A DNA stretch of 64,000 nucleotides from Methanoregulaceae archaeon (GTDB lineage: Archaea > Halobacteriota > Methanomicrobia > Methanomicrobiales > Methanospirillaceae), in the NCBI GenBank assembly GCA_021371995.1, contig JAJFVA010000023.1:1-64000 (forward strand). The letters are read 5' to 3'. The notes under the pieces were generated by a model. It had not been told where the DNA came from. It saw nothing but the letters and a program-made list of their open reading frames with translations, and searched no databases. The position numbers were made by a program, and so were the translations under genes. Positions 1 through 8,654 of the stretch are shown here, in pieces. Each line of letters starts with the position of its first letter. The first letter of the stretch is position 1.

Positions 1-1
1 T

Positions 2-403
2 CTTCTTCTTGAGCTTTTTGCCGAGGCAGACGATATCCACTACTGCCTGCTCGGGATAGGCGTTGATGTCAACATCTCCCCCCAGGATCTCGAGGGGGTA
101 AAGAGCGCGGTAACATCGATTTCAGCCGAGATGGGTCATGACGTGGACCGGGCATCGTTCCTTGCACGCCTGCTCCGTGAATTGGAGAGCAGGTACCTCC
201 TCATCGAGTCAGGAGAGTATGAGGCGGTTACCCGGGAATGGAAGTCTCTCTCCTGCACCCTTGAACACCGGGTCAGGATCAATACGATGAAAGCGACGTT
301 TGAAGGAGAGGCAATCGACATCGATGAGTACGGGGCTCTCCTCATCAGGAAGGATAACGGTAAAATCGAGAGAGTTATTGGCGGGGACTGCATCCAGCGG
401 TAA
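2..403 (+). CDS. birA: Biotin--[carboxylase] protein ligase, C-terminal part (5' truncated)
   Basis: The reading frame is open from the window edge to TAA at 401-403, so only the last 133 residues are present. Visible are the end of the catalytic core (LGIGVDVN, the loop that follows the biotinyl-adenylate pocket) and the small SH3-like C-terminal domain with the CDEGAL-like segment DEYGALLI. The enzyme activates biotin with ATP and attaches it to the carrier lysine of carboxylases. The context is decisive: the next genes form an ECF biotin transporter and then pyruvate carboxylase, whose PycB subunit carries the biotinyl lysine. Whether an N-terminal DNA-binding domain exists cannot be seen. 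Confidence 0.85.
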   Translation, partial: LLLELFAEADDIHYCLLGIGVDVNISPQDLEGVKSAVTSISAEMGHDVDRASFLARLLRELESRYLLIESGEYEAVTREWKSLSCTLEHRVRINTMKATFEGEAIDIDEYGALLIRKDNGKIERVIGGDCIQR

Positions 404-441
404 TACTTTATTGTCAACCAGAAAAAATTATTGAGTTGACG

Positions 442-990
442 ATGTACAAGACCCCGGGGCGACCGCTCCTGCTTGCAGAGACCGCCGCATTCGCCGGCCT
501 GATTGCGCTTGGGTCATGGATATCTATCCCGTTCGTCCCTGTCCCCTTCACCTTGCAGACCCTGTTCGTGCTCCTCTCCGGCGCCGTAATGAGACGTTAT
601 GCTGTCCTTCCCACCGGATTGTATGTCCTTATGGGCATCCTTGGCATACCAGTTTTTCATAGCGGGAGCGCGGGGCTTGGGATCCTTCTTGGACCGACCG
701 GGGGCTATATCCTTGGCTTCATCCCAGGCGCATTCGTAACAGGGATTTTTTTTGAGCACCGGGAACGAGCTGCGAGGGTGCTCGGGATAGTGCTCGGGGA
801 TGGGGTCATCTTTCTCTGCGGGATGTCATGGCTCTCGCTCTCGACCGGGATCTCCCCATTTAACGCATTTCTGATCGGGGTGCTCCCATTCATACCAGGG
901 GATATCGTGAAGGGATATGCCGTCTGGCTGATTGGAGAGCGGCTGGAAAGGGTGAGTGATACAGGACAGGAAGGAGGATCCGGTGCATGA
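442..990 (+). CDS. bioY: BioY, substrate-binding membrane component of ECF biotin transporter
   Basis: A 182-residue very hydrophobic protein with about six membrane segments. It shows typical BioY features: an N-terminal segment ending VPFTLQTLFVLLSGAV, and the glycine-rich GPTGGYILGF loop. BioY binds biotin and works with the two ATPases and the T component encoded next, with overlapping ends (ATGA-type junction at 987-990). Start: ATG 442 is preferred; an in-frame TTG at 436 would add two residues. No strong Shine-Dalgarno is visible before either. The 38-nt gap from the ligase gene suggests co-transcription. Confidence 0.93.
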   Translation: MYKTPGRPLLLAETAAFAGLIALGSWISIPFVPVPFTLQTLFVLLSGAVMRRYAVLPTGLYVLMGILGIPVFHSGSAGLGILLGPTGGYILGFIPGAFVTGIFFEHRERAARVLGIVLGDGVIFLCGMSWLSLSTGISPFNAFLIGVLPFIPGDIVKGYAVWLIGERLERVSDTGQEGGSGA

Positions 991-1658
991 TTATTATCAG
1001 AAACCTTGCCTTCCGCATGCTCTGTATTCCGGAACTTATCATCCCCCCTGGTTCTGCCGCGCTGATAGGACCAAACGGCAGCGGGAAAACCACCTTACTC
1101 AGGATACTTGCAGGTATCCTGAAACCGGAAAACTGTTCAGTCAGGATAAACGGCAGGTATCCAGGGGAATGCCGTATTGGTTATGTAAACGAATATCCCG
1201 ACCGCAATATGCTCTTCCCACGGGTATTCGACGAGGTAGCAGCACCGTTACGATTCTCCCGTATTCCTTGTGGGGAGATCTCCCGAAAGGTGGAACTTGC
1301 ATCAGAGCGCGCAGGGCTGTCGCACCTCACTAGCCGGCGAATCCATACCCTGTCAGGTGGTGAAAAGGCACTGGTCGCCCTTCTTTCTGCAACCATCCAA
1401 ACTCCTGAAGTGCTTATCCTTGACGAGTTTGATTCCCATCTCGATGACCGGGCTCTTGATTCCGCAGAACAAATTATCAGTGCATCAGGAGCAGCATCAG
1501 TGATACGCTGCACCCAGAACATGGATGTCGCTTCCCGTTCAGGAACCCTGGTTGCTCTTTTTGGCGGGCGGATCCAGGCATCCGGCAGTCCCCATGAAGT
1601 ATTTTCCGGTCTTTCCGGAACCTGCTATGTACCGTTCGGCTGGAGGGCAGAGCGATGA
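987..1658 (+). CDS. ECF transporter ATPase, first (degenerate Q- and H-loop)
   Basis: An ABC ATPase of 223 residues. Walker A GPNGSGKTT is at 28-36, the signature LSGGE at 122-126 and Walker B LILDE at 143-147. Two switch residues are altered: the Q-loop glutamine is replaced (VNEYPD near residue 69, where family members have FQNPD) and the H-loop histidine is Gln177 (IRCTQNMD). Its partner encoded next keeps both. In a heterodimer the intact signature of this subunit would complete the site formed by the partner's Walker motifs, giving one canonical and one degenerate site. This is inference. It overlaps BioY and the second ATPase by 4 nt each, implying one transcript. Confidence 0.9.
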   Translation: MIIIRNLAFRMLCIPELIIPPGSAALIGPNGSGKTTLLRILAGILKPENCSVRINGRYPGECRIGYVNEYPDRNMLFPRVFDEVAAPLRFSRIPCGEISRKVELASERAGLSHLTSRRIHTLSGGEKALVALLSATIQTPEVLILDEFDSHLDDRALDSAEQIISASGAASVIRCTQNMDVASRSGTLVALFGGRIQASGSPHEVFSGLSGTCYVPFGWRAER

Positions 1659-2353
1659 AGCTGATCCTTGACGGGATTACGGTGGCCAGAGGTGAGTGGC
1701 GCTGTTCTGCAGATGGTACCTTTCTGCCCGGTATCCACCTGGTTACCGGGCGGGTTGGGTCAGGTAAAACAACGCTTGCAAGGATCATGGCAGGAGTGCT
1801 GAACCCCCTGTCCGGACAGATACTCCGCGAAGGGATATCCTCATGTATGCTCTGCCAGCAGTTTCCCGAATATCATGTTACCGGACCGACCCTGGCAAAA
1901 GAGGCTGAATCATATGGAATTGTTGCGGAAAAAGCTCTTGATATGGCAGGACTCACGGGCAGGGAGGAGGAAGATCCGTTCAGACTTTCCCGCGGGGAGC
2001 TCAGGCGGTTCCAAATAGCCTGCCTGTCGCTGCGGGACTGGGATCTGATCGTTTTCGATGAGCCGTTCAGCGCCCTTGACTGTAAGGAAAAACAAAAAGA
2101 GAGGCGGAGAATCTCCACCCTCTCTTCCAGGATAGTAATTGTGTTCACGCACGAGCAGCGGTACCTCCCAAAGACCGATTACCTCTGGGAGATGCGTGAC
2201 GGTGTTCTGAGTTACCTCGGAACGGTTCCTGAAGCACTCCCTTTCTGGGAGACCGCTCCTGTCCATGTCCGGATGCTCCTTGAAAAAGGTATCATCCCGG
2301 CCAACCTGACCGAGGAAGATCTTCTGGAGGGCCTGTGCAGGATGCAAGGCTGA
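1655..2353 (+). CDS. ECF transporter ATPase, second (canonical switch residues)
   Basis: An ABC ATPase of 232 residues. Walker A GRVGSGKTT is at 32-40, the Q-loop CQQFPEYHVTG around 67-77, the signature LSRGE at 111-115 (one substitution from LSGGE), Walker B VFDE at 133-136 and the H-loop histidine (FTHEQ) at 166. It should be the hydrolysing partner of the preceding ATPase in the ECF biotin transporter. The ATG overlaps the previous stop (ATGA) and its 3' end overlaps the T-component gene by 19 nt. Two different ATPases plus S and T subunits is the usual archaeal ECF arrangement; the neighbours BioY and biotin ligase point to biotin. Confidence 0.92.
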   Translation: MKLILDGITVARGEWRCSADGTFLPGIHLVTGRVGSGKTTLARIMAGVLNPLSGQILREGISSCMLCQQFPEYHVTGPTLAKEAESYGIVAEKALDMAGLTGREEEDPFRLSRGELRRFQIACLSLRDWDLIVFDEPFSALDCKEKQKERRRISTLSSRIVIVFTHEQRYLPKTDYLWEMRDGVLSYLGTVPEALPFWETAPVHVRMLLEKGIIPANLTEEDLLEGLCRMQG

Positions 2354-2988
2354 GGCTTTTCTCGGTTCTGCTCCTCTCCGTTGCCTGTTTTATCAGCATA
2401 GCGGGGGCTGTTCTCACGCTGCTCTGGCTCCTTCTCTACCCGGTATACCTGAAGGCTGCCGTGCGGTCGAAGGCCTATTATTTCCTTCTTCCCTTTACCG
2501 GGATTGTTGCAATCGTCATGCAACTCTCAGGAGAGGACGGCTTATCATACTTTATCAGGATGGGGATACTCCTGCTCCTCGGGTTCACGGTCTTCAGGGG
2601 ATGGGAGCCAGGAGAGTTCCTTGACCTGTCGGTCTGGCTCTTTGGCACAAAGACCGGGTTTGACCTCGGGCTTGCAATCGAGATGACCATCCAGGGTATC
2701 GATGAAGCCTCCCGTGACTGGTCCCGGGTGCTCACTGCAATGAAGCTGAAAGGAATTCACCCCGGTTTCCGGAACCTGACCTCCGTCGGTTTTCTCCTGA
2801 TTCACTTGCGCCTGTTGCGGGCACGCGACCAGGCAGACCTGCTCACCACACGAGGCTATCAGTCAGGGGGGAGCTGCTGCCCGGCATTCCATGCTTCAAA
2901 TCGCGAAATAATCGCTTCATTTTGTGCGATTCTTATTTTATTCATTGCTTTATTTCATGTTCGTGATATTTTTATACTTATGATGTAA
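2335..2988 (+). CDS. bioN: ECF transporter transmembrane (T) component, BioN-like
   Basis: A 217-residue membrane protein with N-terminal hydrophobic segments, a cytoplasmic coupling region carrying the two basic motifs of the family (RVLTAMKLKG near 134-143 and ADLLTTRGYQSG near 168-179) and a final C-terminal membrane segment. It couples BioY to the ATPase pair. The only usable start is GTG 2335, inside the end of the previous gene, so translation is probably coupled. The reading frame ends in an AT-rich stretch (2930-3000) before pycB, which could carry a separate promoter for the carboxylase genes. Confidence 0.88.
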   Translation: MQDARLRLFSVLLLSVACFISIAGAVLTLLWLLLYPVYLKAAVRSKAYYFLLPFTGIVAIVMQLSGEDGLSYFIRMGILLLLGFTVFRGWEPGEFLDLSVWLFGTKTGFDLGLAIEMTIQGIDEASRDWSRVLTAMKLKGIHPGFRNLTSVGFLLIHLRLLRARDQADLLTTRGYQSGGSCCPAFHASNREIIASFCAILILFIALFHVRDIFILMM

Positions 2989-3042
2989 AAGATCTAAAGG
3001 TTTGGAAAAATCCCTGCTTTATCACCGAGCCGGAGAAACCTG

Positions 3043-4770
3043 ATGTCCAAAAAACTGCTGATCACTGACACCACCCTGCGGGATGCCCACCAGTCCCTGA
3101 TCGCAACACGCCTGAAAACGGAGGACATGCTCCCTCTTGCCCGCGTCATTGATAAGGTTGGATTCTTTTCCGTTGAGGCATGGGGCGGGGCCACTTTCGA
3201 TTCAAGCATCCGCTTCCTTGCAGAGGACCCGTGGGACAGGTTACGACTGCTCAGTGATGAGCTGAAACATACCCCTATCCAGATGCTGCTGCGAGGCCAG
3301 AACCTTGTCGGCTACCGTCATTACCCTGACGATGTCGTCCAGCGGTTCGTGGAGCTTGCCCATAAAAACGGGGTTGATATATTCCGGGTCTTTGATGCGC
3401 TTAATGATATCAGGAACATGAAGGAATCGATGCGGATGACGAAGAAGGTCGGTGCACACCTTCAGGGAGCACTCTGCTATACCACGAGCCCGGTCAACAG
3501 CATTCCGGGATTCATCGATATGGCAAAGGAACTCTCTGCCCTTGACTGTGACTCCATCTGCATCAAGGATATGGCCGGACTGATCATGCCAGAGGCCGCC
3601 CGTGAGTTGATAACCGGCATCAAGGATGAGATTGACGTAAAAGTAGACCTTCATAGCCACTCGACAAGTGGTGTCGCCTCGATGAGCTACCAGGCAGCCA
3701 TCGAAGCCGGGGTTGATATCGTCGATACTGCAATGTCACCCTTTGCTCTCGGGACATCACAGCCACCGACCGAATCTGTCGTAGCTTCCCAGAAAAATAC
3801 ACCCCGGGATACCGGTATCGACCTGCTCGCGCTGCGGGACGTCCGGAACGTCTGCCTTAAACTTCGGGATAAGTATGGGGGTATCCTGAATCCAATTATC
3901 GAACGGGTGGACAGTGATGTGCTTATCTACCAGCTTCCAGGTGGCATGATCTCAAACCTGGTCTCCCAGCTCCAGGAACAGGATGCACTTGAGCGGATGA
4001 ACGAGGTGCTGGAAGAGGTTCCACGGGTGCGAAAGGATCTCGGATATCCTCCCCTGGTAACGCCTACTTCGCAGATCGTGGGGACTCAGGCGGTGTTTAA
4101 TGTTCTTCTTGGCAAAGAGCGTTACCGGAATGTTACCAATGAAGTGAGGGATTATGTCCGCGGGCTTTATGGAAAATCTCCGGCACCGATCAGCGATGAA
4201 ATCCGGAAACTGATTATCGGTGACGAACCGGTGATTACTGTCCGTCCTGCTGACCTACTTGAACCGGTGTATGAGAAGATGAAGGAGCAGGCTATTGCCG
4301 AAGGTCTCGTGAAGAAGGAGGAGGATGTCCTCACCTATATTCTCTATCCGGCTATCGCTCCTTCGTTCCTCAAGGGCGAAAGGAAGCCCGAGGAGATTAT
4401 TCCGGTGAGCAGGCAGGCTGCCGCATCATCAGATATTCCGCATTCGATGGAAGTGGAAGTGGACGGGGAAGTCTATAATGTCCGGATCCTCTCTGTGGCA
4501 GGGACGGCAGTTTCTGCAACCGCAGCCCCGGTCCAGAAGATCCCCCGCGGGGAGATCCAAGGCGGGATCAAGTCGAACATGCAAGGGATGGTCCTTGAAG
4601 TTGCGGTGAACCGGGGATCCGATGTGAAGAAAGGGGATCTGCTCGTGGTCCTCGAGGCAATGAAGATGGAGAACCCGATTCACTCCCCGGTAGATGGAAA
4701 GGTCTCGGAAATCTTCGTGAATGCAGGAGATGTAGTCCAGAGCGGTGACGTGCTCCTGGTGGTGGAATGA
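3043..4770 (+). CDS. pycB: Pyruvate carboxylase subunit B (carboxyltransferase plus biotin carrier)
   Basis: 575 residues. The N-terminal HMGL-like TIM barrel begins with [11 protein letters not shown] (about 8-17) and carries the metal-binding HSH at 204-206 (DLHSHSTSG) and CIKDMAGL. After a conserved middle domain comes a C-terminal biotinyl domain with EAMKMENP; the biotin-accepting lysine is Lys541. It transfers the carboxyl group from biotin to pyruvate, making oxaloacetate for the incomplete TCA route of methanogens. It overlaps PycA by 4 nt (ATGA). The same architecture occurs in oxaloacetate decarboxylase alpha; PycA next door and the absence of membrane beta/gamma subunits favour pyruvate carboxylase. 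Confidence 0.95.
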   Translation: MSKKLLITDTTLRDAHQSLIATRLKTEDMLPLARVIDKVGFFSVEAWGGATFDSSIRFLAEDPWDRLRLLSDELKHTPIQMLLRGQNLVGYRHYPDDVVQRFVELAHKNGVDIFRVFDALNDIRNMKESMRMTKKVGAHLQGALCYTTSPVNSIPGFIDMAKELSALDCDSICIKDMAGLIMPEAARELITGIKDEIDVKVDLHSHSTSGVASMSYQAAIEAGVDIVDTAMSPFALGTSQPPTESVVASQKNTPRDTGIDLLALRDVRNVCLKLRDKYGGILNPIIERVDSDVLIYQLPGGMISNLVSQLQEQDALERMNEVLEEVPRVRKDLGYPPLVTPTSQIVGTQAVFNVLLGKERYRNVTNEVRDYVRGLYGKSPAPISDEIRKLIIGDEPVITVRPADLLEPVYEKMKEQAIAEGLVKKEEDVLTYILYPAIAPSFLKGERKPEEIIPVSRQAAASSDIPHSMEVEVDGEVYNVRILSVAGTAVSATAAPVQKIPRGEIQGGIKSNMQGMVLEVAVNRGSDVKKGDLLVVLEAMKMENPIHSPVDGKVSEIFVNAGDVVQSGDVLLVVE

Positions 4771-6248
4771 AATACTTCGAAAAGGTCCTCATCGCGAACC
4801 GGGGCGAGATCGCTATCAGGGTGATGCGGGCCTGCAGGGAGATGAACGTCGAAACGGTGGCCATTTATTCAACCGTCGATAAGGACGCGCTTCATGTCAA
4901 GTATGCAGACGAGGCATTTCTTGTCGGGGAAGCCCCGCCCTCCAAAAGTTACCTGAACATTGAACGGATTGTCGACATCGCGAAAAAATCGGGGAGCGAG
5001 GCAATCCATCCCGGATACGGATTTCTGGCCGAGAATTACCGTTTCGCAAAACGCTGCACTGAGGAAGGGATCACGTTCATCGGACCTTCCTGGAAGACGA
5101 TCAGGGCAATGGGATCAAAGATAGAGAGCAAGCAGATGATGCGGGATGCCGGTGTCCCGGTTGTGCCAGGCACCCCCGGGGGGGTAAAGGGTGCGGATGA
5201 GGCAAAGAAAGTCGGCGCAGAGATCGGGTACCCGGTAATCGTGAAGGCAAGCGCAGGAGGCGGTGGAATCGGGATGCAGATCGTCAACGATGAAGCCGGC
5301 CTCGAGGATGCCATCAGCGCGGGGATGCGGATGGCGGAGTCAGCTTTCGGTGATGCCACGGTTTTTATAGAGAAGTATCTCGTAAAACCCAGGCATATCG
5401 AGTTCCAGGTCCTTGCCGATGAGCATGGGAACGTGATCCACCTCTATGACAGGGAATGTTCCATCCAGCGCCGGCACCAGAAACTCATTGAGGAAGCTCC
5501 CTGCCCGATAATGACAACCGAGCTTCGCGACCGGATGTCTGCATCGGCAATCGCGGTGGCAAAAGCGTCAGACTACTGGAATGCAGGAACGGTTGAGTTC
5601 CTCTATGCCGACGGCAATTATTATTTCATGGAGATGAACACCCGGCTTCAGGTTGAGCACACGGTGACAGAACTCATTACCGGCATCGATATCGTTAAAG
5701 CACAGCTTGCAATTGCCGCCGGAGAGACCCTGCGTTATGACCAGAAGGACATCAGCATCCGGGGTCATGCCATCGAGTGCAGGATTAATGCGGAAGATCC
5801 GCTCAATAATTTTGCTGCTGACCCAGGAAAAATCCTTCGCTATCGGTCACCCGGCGGGCCGGGAATGCGGGTTGACTCCGGGATACATATGGGATACACC
5901 ATCCCTACGAATTACGATTCGATGATAGCCAAGCTCTGTGCATGGGGTATGAACCGGGCGGAGGCGATCGCAAGGATGCGGCGGGCTATCTATGAATATG
6001 TCATCATCGGGGTCAAGACAACCCTTCCTCTCCATCATGCGGTGATGCACAACCAGCATTTCATCAACGGGGATACCCATACTCATTTCCTTCAGGAAGA
6101 GCATATCCTGAAAACACTTCCCCGGTATGTACGGGAGGAGGAGAAGCGGATGCAGACGCTTGCAGCGTCACTCCGCCAGGGACAGGAGATCGCGGCAATT
6201 ACCGGTGCGGTCAACGTATATCTCCAGAGCCGGAAAAAGAGTGAATGA
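4767..6248 (+). CDS. pycA: Pyruvate carboxylase subunit A (biotin carboxylase)
   Basis: 493 residues, the usual length for the biotin carboxylase subunit. It starts with the family signature [14 protein letters not shown] and has [10 protein letters not shown] (about 81-90), the ATP-grasp glycine loop [11 protein letters not shown] (about 162-172) and the [14 protein letters not shown] segment with catalytic Arg and Glu. It carboxylates the biotin on PycB using ATP and bicarbonate. The start ATG overlaps the pycB stop, so the two subunits are translationally coupled. The gene order ligase, transporter, PycB, PycA gathers biotin supply and biotin use in one 6-kb segment. Confidence 0.95.
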   Translation: MKYFEKVLIANRGEIAIRVMRACREMNVETVAIYSTVDKDALHVKYADEAFLVGEAPPSKSYLNIERIVDIAKKSGSEAIHPGYGFLAENYRFAKRCTEEGITFIGPSWKTIRAMGSKIESKQMMRDAGVPVVPGTPGGVKGADEAKKVGAEIGYPVIVKASAGGGGIGMQIVNDEAGLEDAISAGMRMAESAFGDATVFIEKYLVKPRHIEFQVLADEHGNVIHLYDRECSIQRRHQKLIEEAPCPIMTTELRDRMSASAIAVAKASDYWNAGTVEFLYADGNYYFMEMNTRLQVEHTVTELITGIDIVKAQLAIAAGETLRYDQKDISIRGHAIECRINAEDPLNNFAADPGKILRYRSPGGPGMRVDSGIHMGYTIPTNYDSMIAKLCAWGMNRAEAIARMRRAIYEYVIIGVKTTLPLHHAVMHNQHFINGDTHTHFLQEEHILKTLPRYVREEEKRMQTLAASLRQGQEIAAITGAVNVYLQSRKKSE

Positions 6249-6369
6249 CTTCCTGGTAATGCCATTTCATTTTTGTGACGCTTTTCCATATCTCCGGGTT
6301 GCCCTCAGTTCCAGGGATTTATGCCGTCCTGAATACGCGGTATAGCGGGGCAGAATGCACAAGAGAACC

Positions 6370-6377
6370 TTTAATAG
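6370..6377 (+). promoter_or_regulatory. Probable TATA box of tRNA-Met
   Basis: TTTAATAG lies 41 nt before the mature 5' end of tRNA-Met. The same octamer lies 38 nt before tRNA-Tyr (47113) and a near copy, TTTATTAG, 35 nt before tRNA-Phe (54123), which fits a shared archaeal tRNA promoter. Position and similarity only; no start site is known. Confidence 0.55.
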
Positions 6378-6410
6378 GATTTGTATCGTTTTTATTATGC
6401 ACTTTTGTGC

Positions 6411-6520
6411 GCTGCGGTGGCCTAGCTGGTTAGGGCGCCAGACTCATAGGGTAATGTGCAATTCGAGGCGCCGTCATCTGAGACATCTGGAGATCGTGGG
6501 TTCGGATCCCACCCGCAGCA
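6411..6520 (+). tRNA. tRNA-Met (anticodon CAU) with 36-nt intron
   Basis: The acceptor arms GCTGCGG (6411-6417) and CCGCAGC (6513-6519) pair fully, with discriminator A at 6520. The D stem is GCCT/GGGC, and the T arm is GTGGG-TTCGGAT-CCCAC. The anticodon stem CCAGA (6438-6442) pairs with TCTGG (6486-6490), and the mature loop reads CTCATAA with anticodon CAT at 6445-6447. The intron is 6449-6484, after position 37, the standard archaeal site cut by the splicing endonuclease. The A-type acceptor with fully paired first pair argues for elongator rather than initiator tRNA. No CCA is encoded. Confidence 0.93.
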
Positions 6521-6528
6521 TCACACGC

Positions 6529-6535
6529 TTTTTTT
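6529..6535 (+). terminator. Poly-T terminator of tRNA-Met
   Basis: A run of seven T residues begins nine bases after the tRNA 3' end. Archaeal RNA polymerase terminates on such U tracts without needing a hairpin. Confidence 0.5.
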
Positions 6536-6695
6536 CATGATTCCTGCGCTTTGATCCAGTTTTTCATAACCTATATTCTCTATACTTCTCCCATATATCC
6601 AGTGGCAAATTCTTTATGTCCCCTGCAGCTATGTTACGTTCGGGAGAAATTCGGCGATACTCGCATAATGAAATATCTCCGGGAAAAACTCCGCT

Positions 6696-8639
6696 ATGAT
6701 CGCAAAAAAAACAATGATCCAGGAGCTTGGGGAGGAAGAACTGATTCTCCCGACGCTCGTGAACAATGCCCTTGCGGCCAATGACCGGGTGAAGTACTAC
6801 TTCACCCTCCTGCAGGCAGCCCAGTCTCATGCCAGGCATCCGGGAAGTGAGTTTTCAAATCTCCGGGCTGAACGGGAAGCAGCCGGTGTGGACGATCCTG
6901 CATTCGACCGTGTGGTCGCCGAGACTGTAAACGCCGGAAAAGGTCTCTGCCAGATTCCTCATGCCGCACGGATTCTTTCAGGTATCCGGTCCTCCCTTGA
7001 TGAGATGACATCACCTCTTCTCACCCGTAATGATGAGATGAGTGAATCGTTCGAAAAAAGGTTAAAAACCCTTCTTGCCGAGATCCCGGCTGGCGAAAGT
7101 GATATCATTGAGGATGGAGTCATACAGCAGATTACTGCGGGCGATGCAGGAACAAAAGACAGCATCCACCTCCTGGTGATGGATCTCCATAAAGCCCTGA
7201 ATGCTCTCCAGGGAGATCTGGCAAGCGAAATTATTGAAGGGGCAATGACCTACCTCCTAGCCGATGAGGACAGGAACCTTGTAACCGCCTTCATGGCTGG
7301 CATCAAGAGAACCGCTCCCCTGAAGTTTGATCACCCGGGACTTGGGACCACTGCTACACGGAATGGGAAAAAACTGATTATCCAGAACGATATCGGCATG
7401 ACCGATGCCCATGTTCTCGTTGTAAATGTAGAGGGGCTTACAGTCTCGGTAATCTATACTGATATCCATATGCCCCGGCTCCAGTTCTTCCAGGGCCTGT
7501 TCGACGCACAGGGTATGGTATGGGAGGACACACTCTCGAAGAAAGCAGGCGACCAGTTCGAGGCGAAGATTTACCATCTTTCAGTTGGCAGGTATCAGGG
7601 AGGAAACCTGGAAGAACTCGAACGTTTTCTGACTTTTCTTGGTTCAAGGCTCGTCTTTCTCATCGATTGGAACCGTGCCAGGAAACGACTCCGGACTTTT
7701 CTTCAAAACAGGGACGCATCCGCAGTACTCAGATGGGCTGCGGACAATGAATACGGCCATATGGCATTTCTCATCCTGGGTGGAGAGAAGATTATTTACG
7801 AAGCGCTCGAGCTTGCCTCAAGGGTTCCCCTCCGTTACGGGGAACCCCTCCACCAGATACTCGGAAGGGAAAAGACGGTCGAATATTTTGAGTGGGTATT
7901 AAAGACTGCTTCGACGGGTCTGATTGCAGGGCATTCGCGACTCCTCCTCCAGGATGAGATAAAGGCTGAACTCCTTCGCTATTTCCGGACCGCACATGAG
8001 AACCTCATGGATATCTGCGAGGAACATGCCACCCTCACTATCGATGTGGCTACTGTCCTGCGGGACTCCCTCCTTGTGATTGAGAGGGGAGAGAACGGGG
8101 ACTACGTCGCCCGGAGTGCAATGCGGGCGAAACAGTGGGAGAGCGAGGCAGACGCTCTCGTGATCAAGGTCCGGGGCCTTTCCCGGCGTATTGAAGCAGC
8201 AAGATTCTATGCGGATCTGATCAATGTCGCTGATGATACCTTGGACTTTCTCGAGGAAGCCATGTTCTTGGCAACCCTCATTCCAAAGGTAACCTCATCA
8301 CGGAAGCTGACCGGGGAGATGGCAGGCCTGGCCGAGATAGCGGTAAAGAGCAGCCAGGAATTTTTAAAGGCTCTCATGGCTTCCCAGTATATTCACCGTG
8401 GTTATACCCGTGACGAGATGCAGGATTTTCTGCAGGCGGTTGACCGGGTCATCGGGTTTGAGCGGGAATGCGATGATGCGCTGCGCCGGTCCGAGAAGAC
8501 CATCCTGACGGAATCAACCGATTACAGGGAGATGATGATATTTTTTGAAATTGCACGGACGATTGAGGAATCCACTAACTCTCTCATGAAATCGGTCTAC
8601 ATAATTAGGGATCGCATTCTTGAGGGAATGAACCGTTAG
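6696..8639 (+). CDS. PhoU-like (DUF47-type) C-terminal domain protein of unknown role
   Basis: 647 residues. The last ~220 residues (from about 430) form a helical PhoU-like/DUF47 repeat with the typical metal-ligand style segments WESEADALVIKVRGL and FERECDDALRR. The first 430 residues do not match a family I can name; they contain a short beta-rich stretch (DAHVLVVNVEGLTVSVIYTDIH) and several helices. No signal peptide or membrane segment is seen. It is followed after 15 nt by a truncated pyruvate phosphate dikinase-like gene on the same strand, so the two probably act together, possibly in phosphate sensing or phosphoryl transfer. That is inference from adjacency. Confidence 0.7.
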   Translation: MIAKKTMIQELGEEELILPTLVNNALAANDRVKYYFTLLQAAQSHARHPGSEFSNLRAEREAAGVDDPAFDRVVAETVNAGKGLCQIPHAARILSGIRSSLDEMTSPLLTRNDEMSESFEKRLKTLLAEIPAGESDIIEDGVIQQITAGDAGTKDSIHLLVMDLHKALNALQGDLASEIIEGAMTYLLADEDRNLVTAFMAGIKRTAPLKFDHPGLGTTATRNGKKLIIQNDIGMTDAHVLVVNVEGLTVSVIYTDIHMPRLQFFQGLFDAQGMVWEDTLSKKAGDQFEAKIYHLSVGRYQGGNLEELERFLTFLGSRLVFLIDWNRARKRLRTFLQNRDASAVLRWAADNEYGHMAFLILGGEKIIYEALELASRVPLRYGEPLHQILGREKTVEYFEWVLKTASTGLIAGHSRLLLQDEIKAELLRYFRTAHENLMDICEEHATLTIDVATVLRDSLLVIERGENGDYVARSAMRAKQWESEADALVIKVRGLSRRIEAARFYADLINVADDTLDFLEEAMFLATLIPKVTSSRKLTGEMAGLAEIAVKSSQEFLKALMASQYIHRGYTRDEMQDFLQAVDRVIGFERECDDALRRSEKTILTESTDYREMMIFFEIARTIEESTNSLMKSVYIIRDRILEGMNR

Positions 8640-8654
8640 GTGGTGGCATAACTG

